A DNA stretch of 64,000 bases from Brienomyrus brachyistius. Lineage: Eukaryota; Chordata; Actinopteri; Osteoglossiformes; Mormyridae. The notes under the pieces are model-generated. The model worked only from the letters and a program-made list of their open reading frames with translations. It had not been told where the DNA came from and did not search any database. The translations under genes were made by a program, and so were the position numbers. Shown here piece by piece: positions 33,280 through 45,531 of the stretch. The stretch covers positions 8,735,363 to 8,799,362 of the forward strand of contig NC_064542.1 in the NCBI RefSeq assembly GCF_023856365.1, in the 5' to 3' direction. The first letter of the stretch is position 1, and each line of letters begins with the position of its first letter.

Positions 33280-33668
33280 TACATTTTCAACCTGGAGCCT
33301 ATTCAAGGAAAGACTGCCCATAATAACAATAAAAATAAAAAAAAAATTAAAATGTATAATAATAATGACACCTGCACAACGGCTCAGGTTTGGGGGACTG
33401 AATACCTTCCCCGGACTTGTGTGGAGTTCTCATGTTCTTTTATATCTTGTATCCCAGGTATCCTTTGAGTAGTCTATTTTCCTCCCATAGTTGAAAGACA
33501 TGCAGTTACAGTAGATGAAATGGCATTTCTAAATTGCCCATAGTTTGTGTACCTGCTCTATGATGGGCTGGAATCTGGTCTGGGTTGTTTCTCTGCCTTC
33601 TGGGCTCCAGGATGGGCTCCAGGCACCTGCATGGACCCGTACTGGATAAGCGATTACAAGATGGAAGG
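33280..33668 (+). repeat. SINE family A, diverged copy
   Basis: The blocks tgtggagttctcatgttctt, cctcccatagttgaaagacatgca, taaattgcccatag and tactggataagcgattacaagatgg follow the family A order. The tRNA head is not recognisable. Confidence 0.6.
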
Positions 33669-34000
33669 ATACTCATAACTCTATAAGGGAGTCTAACTAC
33701 TTTAAAATAGAAATTACGGGAATTACTAAATTGGCATGATTTACACAGAAGTAGAAGCAGTGTCTCATGTTATGCACAAAAGCAAACACTAGATCGGTGT
33801 TTGCTGTGCACTGTGTTTATTTCTGTGTTTATGTAGGGAGGGAAAAAAAGATCATTACACCCAGCGAACACCACTGTATGATTTTTTTTTTTTTTTTCGG
33901 GCATTAACTACTGATTTCCTATCTTAGCCAGGATGGCATATAAGCTTTGAATGCATCAGTACAATAACTGTGACTTACTTTTGATCACCCTCTTCCAAAG
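33669..34000. other. unassigned
   Basis: Contains a 16-T run near 33,882 but nothing else recognisable. Confidence 0.5.
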
Positions 34001-34250
34001 ATAAGATAAGATAAGTTAAGATAAAATAAGATAAGATAAGATAAGATAAGATAATCCTTTATTAGTCCCACAAGTGGGAAATTTGCATCGTCTCAGCAGG
34101 AAGTGGACAGTACAAGAATAGAGCAGCAAAAATAAAAGCAATAGGATAAAAACTATATATACCGTATATGTACAGACTGAAAATATATAAATACAAATAT
34201 ATGTACAACACTGTGGAATTGCACTCAAAATACAAATACAAAATACAAAT
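34001..34250 (-). repeat. LINE 3' tail with (GATAA)n
   Basis: A pentanucleotide (aagat)n run (about 34,001-34,055) leads into tcctttattagtcccacaagtgggaaattt. The run is the 3' terminal repeat of a reversed non-LTR element tail related to the repeat at 986-1,190. Confidence 0.6.
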
Positions 34251-34799
34251 ATCGAACTGCATAATCCATCTATGAAAATGGATAACCTGGATAGACTTTG
34301 TGTAATTTTGTGGTACTGAGCATAATCTATGGTTCTTTCAGTCACCCAGGTCCTTCAGGACATGTTCCCATTCCACCCAGCTTGACTGTCATCATGAATC
34401 TATTTGGTGTGGTCTACATATTTTGGGATTTAGAAAAGAAAAAAAAAATCTCCAAATGTAAGCTTTCTTCCATCTAACCCCAGCTATTTTGTTATAAAGT
34501 TTTGGGCAAAATGTCAGGTGAGATGAGGCAAGGCTGCTTAACTGGTCTTTGAGACTTCACTGACATTACATGGAATTTTTGAAATGTTTTAATATTTACC
34601 TCCAGCAACTGTAACTGGCAAGGTGCACCACAGACACCTGCAAAAACAATTTATTGTATTTGCAAAATACGCAATATACTCACTTCACATGTCAAAGGTA
34701 TTTTTGAATGCAGCTGTAAATATATTCTTAATGCATAACAAGTCGATATCTTTCAATGTCACTTACTTCCTACCATTTCAAAACCAGTTCAATTACCTT
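34251..34799. other. unassigned
   Basis: Nothing recognisable. Confidence 0.5.
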
Positions 34800-35263
34800 T
34801 TAGATCTCTGCAGTGATTTGGACACTGCTGTCTAAATTACTGATGATGTCCTCCATTGCAACAAAATTATTCCAAGATTCAATAACTCTATGCACTTCAG
34901 CCAGATTACTTTCTGATTTCTCACCATGGAGAAGTTTTCTTCTCCTCTGACAGCTATGCTCCCATTCCATCTGCACCTGCCAGAATAGCATCTCATTTGT
35001 TGCGCAAAGCCACTATCTCTCTCTGAAATTCTTTGATGTTGGCTGCTTCTGTACCTCTCTTCTAAAAGAAACATCTATGCACCACGGAACTTTCTACTTT
35101 CAATATAGTGTGATACTTTGTGCCAGAACACGGGAATCACATTTGATTTGTGTGACATGAAGTCGCTTTTCACACCATTTACCTCTAATTTGGCTTCAAT
35201 TGTCAGGCTACACAATGTAAGGATACGGGCAATGGGACTGAAAGGTAATGAATGATTTACCAT
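34800..35263 (-). pseudogene. coding-like remnant, unknown family
   Basis: Successive minus-strand frames read LTIEAKLEVNGVKSDFMSHK and FWHKVSHYIESRKFRGA (stop), then RGTEAANIKEFQREIVALRNK, then after a shift MLFWQVQMEWEHSCQRR, SESNLAEVHRVIESWNNF and ISNLDSSVQITAEI. The amphipathic, Glu/Gln/Arg-rich composition and the continuation across a frameshift suggest a former helical protein. I do not recognise a family and no mobile-element motif is present. It could also be chance. Confidence 0.3.
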
Positions 35264-37147
35264 AGTTCAGACTGTACATGTGCTGAAATGTGTGTGCTGA
35301 AGATAAAGGCCTAACCTGGTTTTGAAAATGGCCCAATGGCTTGCAATAGAGATGCTTAACACCATAACAGCTGATATTTCTGACCATATACTCTCACAAA
35401 TGTGAATATGTGGGAAGCAAATTTATTTGTGATGTTTGCATTTGCCCTCCCTTAATTTTATATTGCCATAATATTGTTCTTGGACATACACTGTGTGCTC
35501 AGGTAACATGCTCTGATATCCTCCAGTCTTTATTTGATGTTTCTGAGTTCTATAAAAAGTTAATTGAACTCCTGTTCACATCGTGACTTGTCTCGTCTTT
35601 ATTGTTGCAGTCTTATCTGAGTAACATGATGGGCTGATCTGTTCGGGGGGGGTGTGTGCGGTTGCATCACATCTAAGACATTTTATTTTCCGGGCCTCTC
35701 TGACTGTGCTGATCTATGAACTCACTCTGCATTTCAGCAGTGGGGTAATGTTCATCATGTTAATTATTCAGAATGGATGCGGGGGGGTGGTTACCCCCAA
35801 ATTAACACGATCAGAAGTGAAACATAATTTTTTATTTCTCTATTTCCATTTTTGTTTCTTTCTCCATTCTTTTCTAGGATGCTGATCTAAGTTATCCATT
35901 TGTTCCCCTGGAGGGATGTAACATTTCAACACCTGAAGACTATACTGTGAAACTTTATTGCGGATGGTATTTTATCGTATTCCAAAGCTAAACTAAGTAC
36001 AGACAAAAAGAGTAACAATCAATTATATAAAAATTCGAAATGAACACATGTAACAGTCTAACATTATTGTCATCCACTTTTATTTGTTAGGTCATGGACC
36101 AAATGCTTCTCCAAAAACTGTTGGCAACAAGCTTTTAATTAATTTAATGTGCATCTCTTCACAGAACCGTTTTTAACTTGAGGATTCACTGTAAGTGTTT
36201 ATCGATTTAATCATTGATCACCTAATTGCGGGAAATGTGGACCATTTGATTTCTTTGAGCAGGGTTATGACTGCCATGCTTGTGATACAGGACGATATGC
36301 TTTTTTTTCCTGTACAGAATTGTACAGGATGTGAATTTGTAGATACTGTGACAGCTTTGATACCACAATAAATGGGTCAGAAATTATGGCAAAAAGACTG
36401 CTCATCTGAAAGACAAGTGGCTGGTACGTAGGCCAGAACTTTAGCATTCTTAACCCTAGCTTGAAAACTTTATTTCAGGCCCATCTACAACAGTCACACA
36501 TGTTACAAACTGCACTGTATTCTGTATTTAAGGGATAAACTATGATGAAGTGTGCGGTTATACAAAAACAATCGATGACAACTTTGTGTAATGCAGCTGG
36601 AAACAAAGCGGAGGGCCACTAATCAAGTTGATTAGCTTCATATAGTATAACGACACGTCTCGAAATGCCTTAACCGGTTTATACCATACCTGCTACCTAC
36701 TGTAGTAAATGAATGAATGAATGAGTCAATGAATAACCTATTCACAGCTCATTTTTCAGAAGAAAACTATTTCAGTTGGCATTTAATAATGTTCCAATGC
36801 TCTTAAAAATATAGTCCTTATAAAGATAGATTGTCTACTCAGGCTTCTCACAAGCAGCAAGTCTGTTAAGCAACCACAGAAAATTTCAACAGGCAGCCGC
36901 TTACGTTTCCAAAACCAAGAATAATTATGCCGATAAGAATGACTTCTTATTTATGAGTAAAAAATCACACGGGTTTTCATATTAACATGTTCAATGAAAC
37001 ATTTGAACGCATTAATATAGAAAGGGTATTAGGCTGCTGGAACTACCTGTGCAGATTTCAAAATAATCAACTCCCATGTGACATCTTTGGACCAATGAGA
37101 AAATAGTATTTACCAAAGCTGTGGTTTAAATAATAATAACAACAGAA
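35264..37147. other. unassigned
   Basis: A short (AATG)n lies near 36,711. Otherwise no gene or repeat recognised. Confidence 0.5.
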
Positions 37148-37378
37148 CCTCACGATAGCTCAGAGTTACTGTCCCCCCTGTGTGAAGTTTCTGTTTTTTC
37201 TACCCACAGTTCAAAACTATGTAACTATGTGTAAATTGCCCGCAGTGAGCGTGTATGTGTGCCTTGTCATTCATGGGCATCTCATGTGGGGGTGTCCCCT
37301 GCCTTCTGCTGCTGGGATGGGTCACTGGCACCCCCATCGCTCTGTACTGGATGACTGATCACACCGTGAATGGATAAA
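37148..37378 (+). repeat. SINE family A, diverged copy
   Basis: The blocks tgtgtgaagtttctg, aattgcccgcagtgagcgtgtatgtg, tcccctgccttctgctgctgggatgg and tactggatgactgatcacaccgtgaatgg follow the family A order. Confidence 0.6.
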
Positions 37379-38588
37379 AAGACTAACTGTGCTAGAAAGT
37401 CAAAACACTTAAAGTAAAATTAATTCACGTTACCAGAATTACAAAATGGAAATTATACGACGTGGTTGGCCTGCCATATAGGCAACATAAGTGATCTCCT
37501 AGGGCGTTATTTCATAAGGGGATGCAAAAGGTCAAGTGAAAAAACTCAGAATACCTCTAGTTTCATTCTGTGACATTATAGTTATTTACACTAGACTTGC
37601 CAATGCGCCAGAACACTCAGGGCTGTACCTGAGTACACACAAAAATGATAATATACTCTATATTATACATACTCTACACTAGTCTAAAGAAAACAAATTA
37701 GTGCACAATGGTAGAGTTTACTGCACAATGTTAGTGGAAACTGATAAATACTTATGGGCATTTTATTTAATGGGATATGATTAATCATTCCCAGGGACAC
37801 AGCAAAGACTCTGGAAACTTTACATGCCGACACACATGCCTGCAGTATTCAAAGGCAATTAATGCTAATTAGTCCACATAAGCAGTAAATGATTTAGAAT
37901 ATAATACATAAAACTGTTAATCTCCTCATCTTCGCCACGAGATCACGGAAAGCCCTTTAATGTTGCTAGGGTAGATGAATAAGATGCTCATTCTAAGAGT
38001 GCTTCAGAACATGAAAGGTAGCACGAGACATGGAACTTCTGTTTCTTAACCTTAAAAATCAGAGATAATACTGTACATGCACAGTATTACTGTATGTATA
38101 AATTGTTCTCAGGTTTTGAGAACAGTTTGTGTTTGTTTGATGTTAGGCTGCTAAAAACATGTCGGTCATTGTTTCATGGAAAAAACGTGGAGGCCACTGA
38201 CATCACACGCACCAAATCTTGTTAATGCCTAGGAAACTGTAGGACTAAAAATGACTGAAGTTACAACCTTTGTGGATGACTGCTTATGGAGGAATGCATG
38301 GTGTGAAGGTCATCACACTAATGTTCAGTGGCCTTGGTTTTTGCTCTAAATATCCAGAAATATGATGATTTTAGTTTTAGCTATAAGTCTCTGTAAAATA
38401 TAGACCTTTTTTCAAAAACAATGGAAAAAAAAACTATTTGTGTCACCTGTTTAATGACCTCAAACATGGAAGCATCTATTTATTTTTAGATTAATTCAGT
38501 TTAATGCAAAGGTTCAAGACAGATTTATCAATTTATATATATAAATGAGACATTAATACACAATTTTCTTAAACTGAAATATCTGGAA
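37379..38588. other. unassigned
   Basis: AT-rich, no recognisable feature. Confidence 0.5.
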
Positions 38589-38625
38589 ATCCATCCATCC
38601 ATTTTCTATACCCGCTTGTCCTGTG
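38589..38625 (-). repeat. SINE family A tail fragment
   Basis: The stretch ccatccatccattttctatacccgcttgtcc is the reversed 3' end of family A. Confidence 0.65.
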
Positions 38626-39579
38626 CGTTTTTGCATATTTTATTAAAATGCAGTCACATAGAGTCAGCAAGCTTGGCAAATGTCCTATTATACAGATTGC
38701 TGTCTAGTGTTCTGTGTTAGTCTGCATAATGGGGGGCATGTTACCAAAAGACATTAATTTGTGAAACGTGGACACTGCGAAGAACTACGTTCAAAGCCAT
38801 GTTCACAACACATACAGTATATACTTATTCAGATAAAATTATCCTCACATTAGTCCATTTTCTAATTTTTGTTTCAAAAATTAAGATACACAGTTTGTGC
38901 TGTTTGTATTACAGTTGTATTTCTTTCCACTTTACTCTAATCTCCAATCAATCTTGCCAGTTTGTCACAGTCCGTAGAGAAATCAGGATATATGGTGATT
39001 GGTTTTGCTCCCTTAAAAGCAGACATCATTATCAGATGGCAGGATATTTACATCGCAGCGGCACTGAAAACAGGACTGGAAACCTGTGTCCTCATTGCTT
39101 AGCAACAGCATGATGACTTATTTTTCTAATGCCTGTCTGCTCCATTCATTTGAATGAGCTGCAGTCTTTTCATTGATTGTGAAATGCATTTGGTAAAAAA
39201 CAATGTACCTATAATATATATAATACGAAATAACAATAACCGCAATAACAATTATAATAATAGTTATTATTATGAAACAATAGAACAGTGGGTAGCTTAT
39301 TTTTTTACGCTAAATCCTAAACAACTAATATTTTGCTCATTTTTGATATTAATATTCTAATAAGACTCACTGAACACGACGATCTTTTCCTGTGGCTGTA
39401 GTCCATATCAGATAAGAACATGATTGCTACTTGTTTTCCTTATTGCTCATTGCATTTTTAGGTTTCAACACCTGATGCACAGCATTTTAAGATAAACCAT
39501 GATTGTTTTGAATATGCAATCAAATACCTTCTGCATTTTTGTTTCACGGGTGTGTGGGATCCCAGTTTTTGCTCTGTGT
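38626..39579. other. unassigned
   Basis: Nothing recognisable. Confidence 0.5.
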
Positions 39580-39637
39580 GTGTGCATGCGTTTCTGTGTA
39601 TGTGTGTGTGCGTGTGTGTGTGTGTGTGTGTGCAAGT
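39580..39637 (+). repeat. (GT)n microsatellite, left part
   Basis: Mixed GT repeats of about 50 bp immediately left of a MITE; a second GT run lies on its other side. Confidence 0.9.
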
Positions 39638-39914
39638 GGGTATACTGTACCTATCCTTATGGGGACACAATGTCCCCATAACGTGATAAATATCCGTTTT
39701 TTTTCCCTTATGGGGACTGGTTTCCTGGTCCCCATAAGGGAAAACTCTGTTTATAAAAATCAGTGTTCAAAACTAAAAATGCAAAAACTCTTGTATTTCT
39801 TGGTTACTTATGGTTATGGTTAGGACAGGGTGGGGTTAAGGTTGTCATAGTTATCGTTACCATTTTTCCCATAGAAGTGAATAAGCGGGCCCCATAAAGA
39901 TAGGTATACCCTAC
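39638..39914. mobile_element. foldback MITE between two (GT)n tracts
   Basis: The left end gggtatactgtacctatccttatggggac and the right end (reverse complement gtagggtatacctatctttatggggc) are inverted repeats. The interior repeats the ttatggggac / gtccccataa pairs and contains a ggttatggttaggacaggg block. This resembles a common fish foldback family. A (GT)n run flanks each side. Confidence 0.7.
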
Positions 39915-39942
39915 ATATGTGTGTGTGTGTGTGTGTGTGTGT
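39915..39942 (+). repeat. (GT)n microsatellite, right part
   Basis: About 12 GT units directly after the MITE. Confidence 0.95.
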
Positions 39943-41767
39943 TCACAAATATTGATGAGGATTGTTCCTGCTAGGAGAGTTTCCAGACTCATATGACCTT
40001 GTGTTGGATAATTGGATGTGGAATATGGGTGAATCGGAATTAACATGAGCAAAAGAAATCCGCCACAGTTATACCAAGCAGCAGTCAGACTGCCAATGCT
40101 TAAAAGACGATACTTCAGTTTTTCATCAGCAAAAAATCCTTCTGTTTATCTGTGGTTGGTTTTTGGCTGAGTGTTGTGCAGCTGTCGCATTTACATTAAG
40201 GGTATTTTACATCTCTCTGAGTAAAGGGTTTTTGATTTTCAGCTGACTAATTTTGCATCCAAATCCTATATCTTGACTGTCTGCAACCAACCCCCCCCCC
40301 CATACTCACATACAGGCACACACACCCACCTGGATGCCTGCTTGTCAAGCTGATTCCCCACGTTCGACACCGCTGGTAACTCGGCACTGCCAGCTAGCGC
40401 CAATTGGGGGAGCACTGGCTTGTTCACTCCTGGCAGCCTGCAGACATCTGACAGGTTCGTAGGAGTTGCTGATGTAACTTTAGGCCTCATGAGAAGAATT
40501 ATGCCAACTGTGTTGCCCTGCAGTCTCATTCCAGGATGCAATCAGTTACCTCCATTACCCAAACTCAGAAAGTTGTTGGGCTATCAGTGCCCAGTGTGTC
40601 TAATGATTGCCCATTAACTTAGAATACACCTACCAAGTGAAGTTGACCTGGTCAGTCTCTGTGATACACTCTGTGACTGTTTTATTTTTGTGTTTATGGC
40701 AGCATAGATTGTGTCACTTGACTCCACCCCCCTCCCCCCCCCCCCAGTCCCCCGCCCCATACAGCAGTACACTCTGCCTTCAGTCACAGTGCCGAGAAAG
40801 AGATTATTTTGTAGGACTGGAGAAAATGGCTCCCCCTCCAAGTGGACACATGTGCAACCCTGGGATAGAAAGCAATGCTGACAGCACTAAGTTATAAATA
40901 TTTTAGATGCGTTAAAAAAAGGTTCTGGGAATCTCTCTTTGTGTACGAGGGATTTTATCATCCTGCAAAATGAATAGTCAAGCAGCACATTTTTGGCCAG
41001 GCTAAAAAAACAGGAAAACGTTTTTCAGTATGACTAAATAATACATTTCGTAAATAAACAGAAGAGAATAATAATAATAATAATAATTTGATGTTGAAGT
41101 ATGGAAGTGAAAAGTAACGGACCACGTGCAAAGCCTAGCTCACTAAAAAAGAACGAAATGAAACAGTAACAATAAACAATATGTTGTTTGGAATTGGTCA
41201 CAAATACGAAATGAATATTTTCGTGAAATATAATCCATACTAAGTTCACCGCATGTTCAGCAGGAAAACACTTAACAACAATGTCTGGGGCTCATCCAGA
41301 CATCTGTCTGCTCGTGAATAGCTTCCCTTTTATCATTTGGACAAGATACCCTGGATGTTTTGTGGTGGACAGACAGCTTCAGAGGACAGCTATCTCCCAA
41401 GGGCTAGAGGAACACGCAATCGCCTGTACATGGTATGCAGGGTGTCTTTGCGGGCTATACATCAAAGTCAAACAGGGTCGTCCCAGGTGCTAGGTGCCGC
41501 ATGCGTGACACGTTCCACATATCTGTTTTCAAATCCAATAAATGGTAAAATGACAAAACAGGGCTTTCCAATAATCCTTAGAATATTAATTATCTTCCTT
41601 TCATTCACACCACCTTCGTATTACCATTGCAGTTCACCATATTGCATCAGCTTTGTGTATATTCCTTTTACTTTTGTTAAAATATATTATATAATTTCAA
41701 TTATATTGTAAATATATTAATTTTATATAATTATAAATTAGAATATTATTCTTATTATATATTATTA
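39943..41767. other. unassigned
   Basis: C homopolymers lie at about 40,290 and 40,730-40,745, and an (AAT)n run near 41,069. No gene recognised. Confidence 0.5.
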
Positions 41768-42006
41768 GTGGTAGCCTAATGGTTAGGGAAGCGCACTTGT
41801 AATTGAAAGGTTGCTGGTTTGAATCCCTGACCGGCAGAGTACTGCTGAGGTACCCGGAGCAAGTCCCCCCCCCATCCACTGCTTCCCGGGCGCTGAATTA
41901 GCTGCCCCCTGCTATGTCACATTGTTACATAAGGGTTAAATGCAGAGGACACATTTCGTTGTTGTGCTGTGGTGTGTCAACAATAACAACTAATGACTTT
42001 CACTTC
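41768..42006 (+). mobile_element. tRNA-derived SINE, second family
   Basis: The head GGTAGCCTAATGGTTAGGGA (box A region) is followed by GGTTTGAATCCC (box B), with tRNA-like spacing. The body includes gcagagtactgctgaggtacc and aaatgcagaggacacatttcgttg. The tail ends caacaataacaactaatgac. It is not a functional tRNA gene, since the 3' half does not fold back on the head. Confidence 0.8.
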
Positions 42007-42980
42007 ACTAACCGCTGTCTAAAAATAATTTATTTCAAACACAATTTATTCTTCTAAAAGTGCATTTAATTAACAGCACAGTGCAAGATTATGCGGCCTT
42101 CCAATTGATAAACAAATGAAAAGCAAGAAGCCATTTTAAATGCCTGCAATTATTAACAAATTTATTATGGGTAACTAATTGCAATATCAAAGTGACTGAC
42201 AAATGTCTAATTATCTTGTACACCTTAAAGATTATTTTCATTTTGACAAAAAAAAATGTTTATCCACACAACATTCTCCCCTGGAGATGAAAACGAACTT
42301 CAGCCGTTTATCTGTTTTAACAGAGCAGAAAGCACTGTATGGTTGAGATGTTGTTGAAATAAATCCACTTCAAAGGCTTAGAAGAAGGAATATGCATAAC
42401 TCAGTAATTACTATTATCGCCCTAAAGAAGGAATTATATACACATTTTTTTCTGAATTTATCACACAAAATATTTAGGACTACAGCTTTTATGAAAAGAC
42501 CTGCTTTGCAAAAACACAAGCTTTGAATTGCTGTTTGTTGTTGAATTGCTGCTTTAAAGCGGCTACTTTGGTTTCGTTGGTCCGAATCAGTTGATGAGTT
42601 TGTAAGCTTGTAGTATTTTCCCCTCGGTTCGCTTTGCTTTCTCACAGAGAAAAATCCAAGTGAAGCAATGATGCGCCACTATAAACCATGTGAGAATGTT
42701 CATTCTGATTATTGTGGCGGGTGCGAGAAAGGAAAGACAGGAAGTAGACCCTGTGTTCTGTGCTATGCATCTGAGCATCCCTCACCTTAATGTATTGTTG
42801 CCTTGTTTTTTATTGTTTTTTTTTTTCAACTTTCACATGACACTGATCATTCGACCGGTCAAATACTGTCTTCTTCAGCTATTGACTGATTTTGAAAACT
42901 TTTTATGAATTGATTTTAAGAGCTGAGAGATGTAGTCATCTGCCCAGATTTCAGGAAGGCAGTATCTGTTGCTGCTAGGC
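42007..42980. other. unassigned
   Basis: Nothing recognisable. Confidence 0.5.
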
Positions 42981-43028
42981 CAATACCAATCTCCAATACC
43001 AATCTCCAATACCAATCTCCAATACCAA
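42981..43028 (+). repeat. 13-bp tandem repeat
   Basis: The unit caataccaatctc occurs about 3.6 times without change. Confidence 0.93.
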
Positions 43029-44159
43029 ACTTGTGGTCTTGGAAAGACTGGTCTTGCTAACTTGCCTTCCAAATACGAACTTAAATTATGATATTGGTTT
43101 TGTTCGGCGAGGATGCATCCAATGTATCCTTGATATCTGTGGCGTACAGTAGCAAGGCCAGCATTCAAAGATTTTTACCATCCTCTGTATGGCTGTTCTT
43201 CATATTGGAACTGGTTGTCAGCAATGGAAGATGATGCAAAACAGGTACACGAGAACACAAGTACGGCCAAGTATGCATATTGAGATTCACCCCATGTACT
43301 GTAAGACTTTGGATCATTCCTCCTTCTCTGCCTAACTGCTGTTACTAGCTTGCGTGCTGTGCCACATCCCAGAATGCAAAGCACTTCTGGCTACAGGAAC
43401 TCAAACTCAAGGAAGTTGGGTTGGATTGTGGTCGGATCACGTTCACAGCACACGCTCCAGAGTTTGTCTGGGACTGGACCAAAACCACCTGTTCTGATGG
43501 GTCTCTGTTCAGTTTTTTGATCTGCACCCAAATGCGATTACTTTGCAATTACCTCCCCAATAAAGAATCGGGAAATCGAAGGGGGAAATCGAAGTGGAGC
43601 CTGTTTTAACCAGATTAAAAAGTGCTGGTGTGAAGACACACTAAAGCATAATCATTTTAGTAACTTTTTTACTAAAATGATTTGTATTCCTATCACAATC
43701 AGTGGCATGAAAAATCTAATCATGTTAATTTAAATGAATTAATGCATTTAACTGGGTGAAAAACATATTTATTGTAATCTGACAATCATGGAATAAAATG
43801 GAATAAAATAGAATATTTTCATGCAAAGAAGGAGTTTCTTCTTAGCAAAAGAATAATACAACAGGATATAAATAGTACCATATTCAGAATAAATGCACTT
43901 AAAGAAATACAATATATGGCAGATGAGCACGTGTAATTCTAAATGTAATGCTAAACTTGATTAGAGAATATCAATAGAGGACATGCCATACAAATGGAAA
44001 AAAAAGATAGATAACACATTTAACAATTGTGCAATGATAAAAGATCAAGTCAAACTCTAAATATGGAATGAAATACAAAACAGTTGCTCTGTGAAGGTAA
44101 ACATTTAACAAGACGTTACTAGCATATTACTAATCACAGAAGGAATGGTTATATATCAA
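43029..44159. other. unassigned
   Basis: The stretch 43,430-43,640 (gtctgggactggaccaaaaccacc) resembles a fish DNA-transposon-derived repeat, but I could not find its ends. Confidence 0.4.
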
Positions 44160-44490
44160 TTATTCAGTAACCTTACAGCACTGCGGAAGATGCTGTTCTT
44201 AAATGAGAGTTATGTAAATCACCTTCCAGAGAGGAATAGCTGAAATTCATGTGCAGGGTGTGATGGATCTACTGTCATGCTACTGGGATATTTGGAGGTA
44301 TGTTGGAAGTAGAGGGATTCGGCTGAGGGGATGGCAGGTTTAGTTATCTTGGAGGCCTTTGGTACATTATGTGGTCGGCTAGTCTTTTTCTTAAAAAAAC
44401 ACTTTTTTTTAGTGTTTGCGCTACCACACCTCTATGGAACATGTCAAGATGTTCTCCGTGATGGTTGTGTCCAATCAAACAAGGAGTTGC
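44160..44490 (-). pseudogene. Rex/CR1-like LINE, RT C-terminus
   Basis: The minus strand reads ENILTCSIEVW, then after damage DPSHPAHEFQLFLSGR and FKNSIFRSAVRLLNN. The DPSHPAH, LxSGR and FxNSxFxxAxRLLN motifs are the C-terminal signature of the CR1/L2/Rex-type RT proteins. The sequence between is decayed, with stops in LSGR-x-FT. Only the last part of the ORF is preserved. Confidence 0.75.
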
Positions 44491-44670
44491 TGACTGACTC
44501 CAGACTTCATCAACTGTCTCAGTTGCTAATTGTCTCATTATTATGCCACGAAGCCTTCACACTGAGGTGATCTGTGTTTGCATGCCATTTAAGGGAGCAG
44601 CAGGAATACCTTTCCAGGAAATTTAAATAGGGCAGATATGGCTAATTTGTATGTTATAGGTATTATACAA

Positions 44671-44671
44671 C

Positions 44672-44759
<88 letters not shown>

Positions 44760-45112
44760 GCCTTACTGTCTGTCTGTCTTTCAGTCTGCCTTTCTGTCTG
44801 TCTGTCTATCAGTCTGCCTTACTGTCTGTCTGTCGGTCTGTCTATCAGCCTGCCTTTCTGTCTGTCTGTCTATCAGTCTGCCTTACTCTCTGTCTGTTGG
44901 TCTGTCTGTCTATCAGCCTGTCTTACTGTCTGTCTGTCGGTCTGTCTATCAGCCTGCCTTACTGTCTGTCTGTCTGTCTGTCTATCAGCCTGCCTTACTG
45001 TCTGTCTGTCTATCAGTTTGCCTTACTGTCTGTCTGTCAGTCTGCCTTTCTGTCTGTCTGTCTATCAGCCTGCCTTACTGTCTGTCTGCCTTTCTGTCTG
45101 TCTATTAGTATG
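44671..45112 (+). repeat. (CTAT)n followed by (CTGT)n-rich VNTR
   Basis: About 22 CTAT units (44,671-44,759) pass into CTGT runs punctuated by variants such as tatcagcctgccttactg. Every unit is a multiple of four bases, so all three frames stay open over 150 codons; the apparent peptide is an artefact. Confidence 0.95.
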
Positions 45113-45254
45113 CCTGCCTGTGAAGTGACATACTCATGTTGAAAGCTCACTCATTTCTGTTTCTTTTTGCTGATTATTAGAAGAGGTTTGGTTTCCTTTA
45201 ATATCTCCTGCAGTATATTGACATACCCTGTTTATTTGACTTTATGTTTATATC
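45113..45254. other. unassigned
   Basis: Short unique stretch between the VNTR and a solo LTR. Confidence 0.5.
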
Positions 45255-45531
45255 TGTCACGATGCGGGTAGTGGATAAGGCGAACAGGCAGGCAAGGAGC
45301 AGGCAAGCAGGCGAAAAACAGGGAAAACGGGGATTTATTCGAGGGCAAGGGCAGGACGGAACACTAGCAGGTACTGACATCGACAAACATCAATGACGGA
45401 CAAGGCACTAAGGTAAGACACGGACTGAAATAGACCAAACAACAGCGTACAGCTGGGTACAATCAGGGAAGCACACGTGGATAATCAGGGGGGCGTGGCA
45501 CACACGAGGATTGTACGAGCTGGGCGTGACA
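45255..45531 (-). mobile_element. solo LTR, short family, with TSD
   Basis: The 277-bp element starts TGTCACGATGCGGG and ends GGCGTGACA, so the ends are inverted TGTCA/TGACA. It is flanked by a perfect 5-bp duplication atatc (45,250-45,254 and 45,532-45,536). A minus-strand AATAAA (plus ggatttattcg) fixes the orientation. A second copy lies at 52,198-52,495 and a diverged one at 56,370-56,646. Confidence 0.9.

Noticed and set aside
39499..39823. Overlapping frames around (GT)n with Cys/Val runs
   Set aside because: Products of the microsatellite and MITE, not protein-like.
41768..41830. Possible tRNA gene
   Set aside because: Boxes A and B are present but the sequence does not close an acceptor stem; it is the head of a SINE.
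42981..43028. Possible CRISPR-like array
   Set aside because: Adjacent 13-bp units without spacers, in a vertebrate genome; simple tandem repeat.
44638..45108. 156-codon open frame
   Set aside because: It is entirely CTAT/CTGT repeat; units of four bases keep all frames open.
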